From the NCBI GenBank assembly GCA_020866945.1, contig JAJBVW010000008.1, forward strand, positions 1 to 5,376: a stretch of DNA of 5,376 nt, given 5' to 3'. Under the pieces are notes generated by a model. That model was not told where the DNA came from and did no database searches. It worked only from the letters and a program-made list of their open reading frames with translations. This DNA is from Oscillospiraceae bacterium (GTDB lineage: Bacteria > Bacillota > Clostridia > Oscillospirales > Oscillospiraceae). Position numbers and translations under genes: made by a program. Positions 1 through 4,582 of the stretch are shown in pieces (position 1 is the stretch's first letter; each line of letters begins with the position of its first letter).

Positions 1-327
1 GTTATAGATACCACTGAGTCCGCCCAGGCAGCCACGGCCACCCCTGAGCCGACAGCCTCCCTGCGGGCGGGAACCTATCAGGGGGAGGACGGCAGCGTCC
101 TGACCGTAAAGGAGGACGGTACCTGCACCTATAAAACGGAGCTTTCCGGCACCATCAACGGGCAGGCAATGACCGGAACTGTCACCTTCCACGGTACGGT
201 GGAGAACGGTGTGTTTACCTTCACCAAAATCACCTATATGGGCATGGACATCACGTCTATGGCGACCAGCGCCGGGTACAGCGACGCGACCTATTGGGAA
301 GAGGCCGCCGCAAGCCTGTACGGCTGA
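1..327 (+). CDS. C-terminal fragment of a probable exported protein with Thr/Pro linker and beta-rich end domain
   Basis: The reading frame is open from the first base of the window to a TGA at 325-327, giving the last 108 residues; the start lies outside. Residues about 1-20 are rich in Ala, Thr, Pro and Glu (TATPEPTAS), which looks like an extracellular linker. Residues about 21-108 form a compact domain rich in Thr, Gly, Val, Tyr and Phe with alternating polar and hydrophobic residues (for example GTYQGEDGSVLTVKEDGT), suggesting a small beta-sandwich or beta-barrel. It ends in a short helix-like stretch (YWEEAAASLYG). It has no transmembrane segment or sortase motif at the C-terminus, so attachment, if any, would be by an N-terminal lipobox or signal peptide that cannot be seen. 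I do not recognise the family. A role as a secreted or lipoprotein domain is inferred from composition only. The next gene has its own promoter, so the two are probably not one operon. Confidence 0.7.
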   Translation, partial: VIDTTESAQAATATPEPTASLRAGTYQGEDGSVLTVKEDGTCTYKTELSGTINGQAMTGTVTFHGTVENGVFTFTKITYMGMDITSMATSAGYSDATYWEEAAASLYG

Positions 328-339
328 TGATTGTCAGAA

Positions 340-399
340 AAATATTCTTTAGATATTTCATTAACTTTTCTTGCACTTGGAATCGTGCGGGTGTACAAT
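340..399 (+). promoter_or_regulatory. Probable sigma-A promoter of the PfoR-like gene with AT-rich upstream region
   Basis: A candidate -35 element TTGCAC (371-376) is followed after exactly 17 bp by TACAAT (394-399), a 5/6 match to the -10 consensus; the -35 matches only at TTG. About 35 bp of AT-rich DNA lies immediately upstream and could act as an UP element. It contains a small dyad, AAATAT (340-345) and ATATTT (353-358). Expected transcription start is near 406, leaving a leader of about 50 nt. The dyad is too weak and lacks a proper T-run, so I do not call it a terminator of the preceding gene. Confidence 0.55.
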
Positions 400-442
400 G
401 CCCCTAATATATCCCTGGTAAATAAAACAGGGGAGAAAGAAA

Positions 443-450
443 AGAGGAAA
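443..450 (+). promoter_or_regulatory. Ribosome binding site of the PfoR-like gene
   Basis: The purine-rich stretch AGAGGAAA sits 5 nt before the ATG at 456. It supports that start, since no other in-frame start upstream has comparable spacing. Confidence 0.65.
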
Positions 451-455
451 GTGTT

Positions 456-1559
456 ATGAAATTCAAAGCCTTTCTCAAACGCAAGAACATTGAGATTTCT
501 GTGCAGCGATACCTTGTGGATGCCCTTGGTGCCATGGCCCAGGGGCTTTTCTGCACGCTGCTCATCGGCACCATCCTGAACACCCTGGGCGCGCAGTGCC
601 ACATCGGGTTTCTCACAAGCACTGTGGCCACTGTCAACGGCACGGACTACACCATCGGCGGCCTTGCGGCGGCCATGGTCGGCCCGGCCATGGCGGTGGC
701 CATCGGCTATGCCCTGCAAGCCCCGCCGCTGGTGCTGTTCTCTCTGATCCCCGTGGGCATTGCCACAAACGCCCTGGGCGGCGCCGGCGGCCCTCTGGCG
801 GTGCTGGTGGTGGCTATTGTTGCCGCGGAGTTCGGCAAGGCCGTCTCCAAGGAGACGAAGGTGGACATCCTGGTCACGCCCCTCGTCACTATTCTGGTGG
901 GCATCGGCATCGCTTGGCTCATTGCAGCCCCCATCGGCAAGGCGGCGAGCTGGTGCGGGCAGCTCATCATGCTGGCGACGGAGCGGCGGCCTTTCTGGAT
1001 GGGCATTATCGTTTCCGTGGTGGTGGGCGTGCTGCTCACGCTGCCGGTCAGCTCCGCCGCCATATGCGCCGCCCTGTCCCTGACCGGCCTCGCCGGCGGC
1101 GCGGCGGTGGCCGGCTGCTGCGCCAACATGGTGGGCTTTGCGGTCATGTCCTTCCGGGAGAATAAATGGGGTGGCCTGGTCAGCCAGGGCATCGGCACCT
1201 CCATGCTGCAAATGGGCAATATCATCAAAAACCCCCGGATATGGCTGCCCGCCATTGTCACCAGCGCCATCACCGGCCCCATCGCCACCTGCGTGTTCAA
1301 GCTGGAGATGAACGGCGCGGCGGTGAACTCCGGCATGGGCACCTGCGGCCTGTGCGGCCCCATCGGCATCTGGACAGGCTGGCTCAGCCCGTCGGAGGCC
1401 GCCATCGCAAACGGCGCCGTTGCCATCACACCCACCGCGATGGACTGGATCGGCCTGGTGCTGGTATGCTTTGTCTTGCCCGCTGTCATCTGCTGGGCCT
1501 TGGGGCTGGTATGCCGCAGGCTGGGCTGGATCAAGGATGGAGATTTGACCTTAGAGTGA
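456..1559 (+). CDS. PfoR-like PTS_EIIC_2-family membrane protein (stand-alone PTS IIC-type permease)
   Basis: This 367-residue integral membrane protein has roughly eight to ten hydrophobic segments, at about residues 26-44, 66-87, 90-107, 113-127, 138-160, 180-197, 199-221, 263-281 and 331-353. The N-terminus is short, basic and probably cytoplasmic. The overall pattern, the stretch NMVGFAVMSFRENKWGGL (224-241), the SQGIGTSMLQMGNIIKNP region (243-260) and the Gly-rich GMGTCGLCGPIGIW (293-306) are what I recognise from PTS_EIIC_2 (Pfam PF13303) proteins. These include PfoR, first described as a regulator of perfringolysin in Clostridium perfringens. The length is typical and the protein appears intact. 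No EIIA, EIIB or sugar-metabolism gene adjoins it, and it is flanked by its own promoter and terminator, so it is probably monocistronic. Substrate is unknown; solute transport is inferred from the fold, and a regulatory role from the PfoR name is weakly founded. The start is fixed by the AGAGGAAA site 5 nt upstream. Confidence 0.88.
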   Translation: MKFKAFLKRKNIEISVQRYLVDALGAMAQGLFCTLLIGTILNTLGAQCHIGFLTSTVATVNGTDYTIGGLAAAMVGPAMAVAIGYALQAPPLVLFSLIPVGIATNALGGAGGPLAVLVVAIVAAEFGKAVSKETKVDILVTPLVTILVGIGIAWLIAAPIGKAASWCGQLIMLATERRPFWMGIIVSVVVGVLLTLPVSSAAICAALSLTGLAGGAAVAGCCANMVGFAVMSFRENKWGGLVSQGIGTSMLQMGNIIKNPRIWLPAIVTSAITGPIATCVFKLEMNGAAVNSGMGTCGLCGPIGIWTGWLSPSEAAIANGAVAITPTAMDWIGLVLVCFVLPAVICWALGLVCRRLGWIKDGDLTLE

Positions 1560-1573
1560 TTTTTTTAAGATAA

Positions 1574-1609
1574 CTGGGTGAAGCAGAGCCTTTGACCTGC
1601 TTCGCCCGG
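1574..1609 (+). repeat. Stem-loop in the 3' UTR of the PfoR-like gene, without U-tract
   Basis: GGGTGAAGCAG (1576-1586) pairs with CTGCTTCGCCC (1597-1607) through 11 bp including one G-T wobble. The stem can be extended by two pairs (1574-1575 with 1608-1609), and the loop is 10 nt. No T-run follows, so by itself it is not an intrinsic terminator. It lies 15 nt after the stop codon and only 3 nt before the next hairpin. It could protect the mRNA 3' end or be an older, degraded terminator. Confidence 0.6.
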
Positions 1610-1612
1610 CAT

Positions 1613-1652
1613 AAACGGACAGCTGCTGAGGTAAGCTGTCCGTTTTTATTTT
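1613..1652 (+). terminator. Rho-independent terminator of the PfoR-like gene
   Basis: A perfect 12-bp stem, AAACGGACAGCT (1613-1624) with AGCTGTCCGTTT (1634-1645), encloses a 9-nt loop and runs into TTTTTATTTT (1643-1652). It ends transcription of the gene that stops at 1559. The T-tract ends 4 nt before the -35 element of the next promoter, so the two transcription units are insulated with almost no spacer. Confidence 0.93.
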
Positions 1653-1656
1653 GCCC

Positions 1657-1685
1657 TTGACAGGAAATATTTGCGGCTTTATGAT
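1657..1685 (+). promoter_or_regulatory. Strong sigma-A-type promoter of the pepF-dehydrogenase operon
   Basis: A perfect TTGACA (1657-1662) is separated by 17 bp from TATGAT (1680-1685), a 5/6 match to TATAAT. The predicted transcription start is near 1692, giving a leader of about 50 nt before the pepF ATG. Such a close match suggests strong basal expression. A dyad at the predicted start (1688-1703) may allow repression. Confidence 0.85.
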
Positions 1686-1687
1686 GG

Positions 1688-1703
1688 GTTATACTATTAT
1701 AAC
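1688..1703. promoter_or_regulatory. Perfect AT-rich dyad at the predicted pepF transcription start (candidate operator)
   Basis: GTTATA and TATAAC form a perfect 6-4-6 inverted repeat beginning 2 bp after the -10 element. This is a classic operator position, where a bound dimer would block initiation. The RNA hairpin would be too weak to matter. No regulator gene is visible in the window, and AT-rich dyads can occur by chance near promoters, so this remains a candidate. Confidence 0.35.
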
Positions 1704-1727
1704 ATCAACAAGCTGCATGATAGCACC

Positions 1728-1733
1728 AGGAGG
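1728..1733 (+). promoter_or_regulatory. Ribosome binding site deciding the pepF start
   Basis: A full AGGAGG is present. The in-frame ATG at 1735 is only 1 nt downstream, too close for initiation, whereas the in-frame ATG at 1744 lies 10 nt downstream. The latter yields a protein beginning MKQYQTREEIPA, as expected for the family. Confidence 0.85.
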
Positions 1734-1743
1734 TATGACGACC

Positions 1744-3543
1744 ATGAAGCAGTATCAGACGCGGGAGGAGATACCGGCGGCGTATACGTGGGATTTAACA
1801 GGGATATTCGCCGGGGAGGAGGAATTTCTGGCGGCCCTGGAGGAGGCCAGGGAGTACCCGGCCCAGCTTGCGGCCTTTCAGGGGCGCGTCAGCCAGTCGG
1901 CGGAGGAGCTTTTGGCCTTCCTGCGGCTGGAGGACGACATTGACGTGGCCATGGGCAAGCTCTTTAACTACGCCCAGCGGAAAAGTGACGAGGACACCCG
2001 CGTCAGCCGGTATCAGAGTCTTTCCAGCCAGGTGGCCACCCTGGGTGTGGCCCTGAGCGGGGCCTGCGCCTGGTTCGTGCCGGAGCTTATGGGCATAGAG
2101 CCGGAGACGCTGGAGGAGTTTTATCAGACAGCGCCCGGTTTGGAGCAGTACCGCCGGAGCCTGGACAGCGTCCTGCGCCGGCGCGCTCATGTGCTTTCTC
2201 CTGCGGAGGAGGCTCTGCTGGCCGGGGCCGGGGAGCTTGCCATCCAGCCGGACAACATCTACTCCCTGTTCGCGGACGCCGACCTGACCTTCCCGGACGC
2301 GACAGACGGCCAGGGTCAGGCCCATCCCGTTACCCATGGGACGTTCGTCCCCTTGCTGGAAAGCCAGGACAGGGTGCTGCGAAAATCTGCGTTCCAGTCT
2401 CTCTATGGGGTATACGGCCAGTACCGCAACACCTGCGCCGCCATTCTGTCCGCCCAGACCGCCCAGCTCAAGTTCTTTGCCACCGCCCGGAAATACCCCT
2501 CCACCTTGGACGCCGCTCTGGACGAGACGGAGGTGCCGGTGGAGGTGTATACAAACCTCATCGACGCGGTTCACCGCAATTTTCCCGCCATGCACAAATA
2601 CACCCGCCTGCGGAAGGAGCTGCTGGGGGTGGACGAGCTGCATTCCTACGACCTGTACGTCCCAATGACGGGAGAAGTGGAGATGCGCTTTACCTATGAG
2701 GAGGCCTGCGAGCTTATCCTGAACGCCCTGGCCCCTCTGGGGGAGAATTACTGCGCCGCTGTCCGGCAGGGTCTTGCCCAGCGCTGGGTGGATGTATACG
2801 AAAATCCCGGCAAGCGCAGCGGGGCCTATTCCGCCGGGGGCTACGGGATGCATCCCTATATTTTGATGAATTTCCAGGGGCGGCTGAACGATGTGTTCAC
2901 CCTGATACATGAGATGGGCCATTCCATGCACACCTACCTGACGTGCCAGAACCAGCCCGCAACGTATGCCAATTACGTCATCTTCGTGGCGGAGGTGGCC
3001 TCCACCTGCAACGAGGCCCTGCTGATGCAGTATCTTCTTCAGCACACAGAGGACAAAGGGGAGCGGGCCTATCTCATCAACTACTTCCTGGAGCAGTTCC
3101 GCACTACCCTCTACCGGCAGACCATGTTCGCGGAGTTTGAGCTGGAGATAAACCGCATCGCCCAGGGGGGCGAGAGTCTGACGGCGGATCCCCTGTGTGA
3201 GCTTTACGGAAATCTGAACCGGGAATACTTCGGCCCGGACATCGTCATGGACGAGGAGATCAGCCTCGAATGGGCCAGGATCCCCCATTTTTATTACGAT
3301 TACTACGTCTATCAGTACGCCACCGGCTACGCCGCCGCCATCGCCCTGTCGGAAAAAATCCTGTCTGAGGGGCCGGAGGCTGCAAAGCGGTATCTGGGCT
3401 TTTTGAAGGGCGGCTGCTCCAAGCCTCCCATTGAGCTTCTGCGGGACGCGGGCGTGGATATGGCCACGGCGGAGCCGATAGACCGGGCGCTGGCCCGGTT
3501 CGATGCGTTGATAGACGAGATGGAAGCCCTTGCCAGGGCATGA
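1744..3543 (+). CDS. pepF: Oligoendopeptidase F, M3B family zinc metallopeptidase
   Basis: The protein is 599 residues, the usual size for bacterial PepF. It hydrolyses internal bonds of short oligopeptides in the cytoplasm; no signal peptide is seen. The N-terminus (MKQYQTREEIPAAYTWDLTG) is characteristic of the family. An N-terminal helical domain (Peptidase_M3_N type, roughly residues 110-185) is followed by the catalytic domain (about 200-585). The zinc site is visible: His389-Glu390-Met-Gly-His393 (HEMGH) and the third ligand Glu417 in FVAEVASTCNEALL. A C-terminal His/Tyr-rich motif at about 515-528 (HFYYDYYVYQYATG) corresponds to the substrate-binding segment of M3 enzymes. The frame is open further upstream to a TTG at 1651, but that would run through the terminator T-tract and the promoter, so the ATG at 1744 is chosen. 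It is first in an operon with a dehydrogenase gene 18 nt downstream. Physiological role, probably peptide turnover or nutrition, is inferred. Confidence 0.96.
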   Translation: MKQYQTREEIPAAYTWDLTGIFAGEEEFLAALEEAREYPAQLAAFQGRVSQSAEELLAFLRLEDDIDVAMGKLFNYAQRKSDEDTRVSRYQSLSSQVATLGVALSGACAWFVPELMGIEPETLEEFYQTAPGLEQYRRSLDSVLRRRAHVLSPAEEALLAGAGELAIQPDNIYSLFADADLTFPDATDGQGQAHPVTHGTFVPLLESQDRVLRKSAFQSLYGVYGQYRNTCAAILSAQTAQLKFFATARKYPSTLDAALDETEVPVEVYTNLIDAVHRNFPAMHKYTRLRKELLGVDELHSYDLYVPMTGEVEMRFTYEEACELILNALAPLGENYCAAVRQGLAQRWVDVYENPGKRSGAYSAGGYGMHPYILMNFQGRLNDVFTLIHEMGHSMHTYLTCQNQPATYANYVIFVAEVASTCNEALLMQYLLQHTEDKGERAYLINYFLEQFRTTLYRQTMFAEFELEINRIAQGGESLTADPLCELYGNLNREYFGPDIVMDEEISLEWARIPHFYYDYYVYQYATGYAAAIALSEKILSEGPEAAKRYLGFLKGGCSKPPIELLRDAGVDMATAEPIDRALARFDALIDEMEALARA

Positions 3544-3549
3544 GCTGAG

Positions 3550-3556
3550 AGAGGAG
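3550..3556 (+). promoter_or_regulatory. Ribosome binding site of the dehydrogenase gene
   Basis: AGAGGAG lies 5 nt upstream of the ATG at 3562, in the 18-nt gap after pepF. No promoter fits in this gap, so translation depends on the pepF transcript. Confidence 0.75.
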
Positions 3557-3561
3557 CGCCT

Positions 3562-4512
3562 ATGAAAATCGTTGTGCTGGACGGCTACACCCTAAACCCC
3601 GGCGACCTGCGCTGGGAGGGGCTGGAGGCCCTGGGGCAGGTCGCCGTGTATGACCGCACTCTTCAGGAGGAGACTGTCCGCCGCATCGGGGATGCGGAGG
3701 TGGCTGTCACCAATAAATGCCTCATCACCCGGTCTGTCATAGACCGCTGCCCTAATTTGAAATATATCGCCGTCACCGCCACCGGGTATAACGTGGTGGA
3801 CACGGCCTATGCCAGGGAAAAGGGCATCCCCGTCTCCAACGTTCCCGCCTATGGCACCGCCACGGTGGCCCAGTTCGCCATTGCGCTGTTGCTGGAGCTG
3901 TGCTGCCATGTGGCCCACCACGACCGGGCCGTCCATGAGGGCCGGTGGGAGAGCAGCGTGGAGTGGTGCTTCTGGGACTATCCCATTATAGAGCTGGCGG
4001 GGAAGACCATGGGCATCATTGGCTACGGCAACATCGGTCAGGCCACGGGGAAGATTGCCGCCGCCATGGGCATGAATGTGATTGCCTACAGCCGCAGCGT
4101 CCGGGCGGAGCAGGATCCCTCGGTCTATGTATCTCTTGAGGAGCTGCTGGCCCGCTCGGACGTGGTGTCTCTCCACTGTCCCCTGACGCCGGAGACGGAG
4201 GGCATCATAAACCGGGATACCATCGCCCAAATGAAGGATGGGGCCATCCTTATCAACAACAGCCGGGGCCAGCTCATTGTGGAGCGGGATCTGGCGGAGG
4301 CCCTGAACAGCGGGAAGCTCGCTGCCGCCGGGGTGGACGTGGCCTCCACTGAGCCAATCCGGGGGGATAATCCTCTGCTGACAGCGAAAAACTGCCTTAT
4401 AACGCCTCACATAAGCTGGGCCGCTACCGAGGCCCGTCAGCGTATCATGGACATGACCGTGGAAAATGTCCGCGCCTTCGTGTCGGGGGAGCCGGTGAGG
4501 GTCGTCAACTGA
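3562..4512 (+). CDS. D-2-hydroxyacid dehydrogenase, glycerate dehydrogenase/hydroxypyruvate reductase-like
   Basis: This 316-residue cytoplasmic enzyme of the D-isomer-specific 2-hydroxyacid dehydrogenase family reversibly reduces a 2-oxoacid to a D-2-hydroxyacid using NAD(P)H. The N-terminal part (1-100) and C-terminal end form the catalytic domain; residues about 107-284 form the Rossmann domain. The dinucleotide loop is Gly154-Tyr-Gly156-Asn-Ile-Gly159. The catalytic residues appear as Arg235 (NNSRGQL), Glu264 (DVASTEPI) and His283 (TPHISW), all present. The stretches TATGYNVVD (73-81) and CFWDYP (residues 137-142) resemble bacterial glycerate dehydrogenases (HprA-like), favouring hydroxypyruvate/D-glycerate or glyoxylate/glycolate, but substrate cannot be fixed from sequence. 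After the second beta strand the usual acidic residue is replaced by Ser177-Arg178-Ser179, hinting at NADPH use. It follows pepF by 18 nt and is probably co-transcribed. The gene is intact. Confidence 0.92.
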   Translation: MKIVVLDGYTLNPGDLRWEGLEALGQVAVYDRTLQEETVRRIGDAEVAVTNKCLITRSVIDRCPNLKYIAVTATGYNVVDTAYAREKGIPVSNVPAYGTATVAQFAIALLLELCCHVAHHDRAVHEGRWESSVEWCFWDYPIIELAGKTMGIIGYGNIGQATGKIAAAMGMNVIAYSRSVRAEQDPSVYVSLEELLARSDVVSLHCPLTPETEGIINRDTIAQMKDGAILINNSRGQLIVERDLAEALNSGKLAAAGVDVASTEPIRGDNPLLTAKNCLITPHISWAATEARQRIMDMTVENVRAFVSGEPVRVVN

Positions 4513-4530
4513 ACCGAGGGAATAAATAAA

Positions 4531-4563
4531 GGGCTGCATCGTGCCATTGCACCGATGCAGCCC
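4531..4563. terminator. Shared terminator hairpin between convergent genes
   Basis: GGGCTGCATC (4531-4540) pairs with GATGCAGCCC (4554-4563). The stem continues as GTGC/GCAC (4541-4544 with 4549-4552) after a single bulged C (4553), leaving a CATT loop. On the - strand the stem is followed by TTTATTTATT, so it is a good terminator for the surface-protein gene that stops at 4583. On the + strand it is followed only by CTGTTTCATG, so it is a weaker stop for the dehydrogenase operon, whose stop codon is 18 nt upstream of the stem. Bidirectional use is likely, stronger for the - strand. Confidence 0.85.
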
Positions 4564-4582
4564 CTGTTTCATGTTAGATTTC

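Noticed and set aside
340..358. AAATAT/ATATTT dyad as terminator of the first gene
   Set aside because: It has only six A-T pairs and no clean T-run, too weak for an intrinsic terminator; it is better explained as part of the AT-rich promoter-upstream region.
291..1534. Long - strand frames opposite the PfoR-like gene (to 306 and 275 codons)
   Set aside because: They are shadows of a membrane protein with GC-rich third positions; the sequences are low-complexity and the frames overlap each other.
1651..1743. Upstream extension of pepF to the TTG at 1651 or the ATG at 1735
   Set aside because: The TTG overlaps the terminator T-tract and lies upstream of the promoter, so it would not be in the transcript. 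The ATG at 1735 is 1 nt from AGGAGG. The ATG at 1744 fits the family N-terminus.
1795..3288. 497-codon open frame on the - strand opposite pepF
   Set aside because: It lies wholly antisense to a clear pepF with all catalytic motifs. Its composition (His/Gly/Gln/Val-rich, no recognisable motif) is that of a shadow frame produced by GC-rich codon use.
3592..4572. 326-codon open frame on the - strand opposite the dehydrogenase
   Set aside because: It is antisense to a well-supported enzyme, shows no family features and crosses the shared terminator hairpin.
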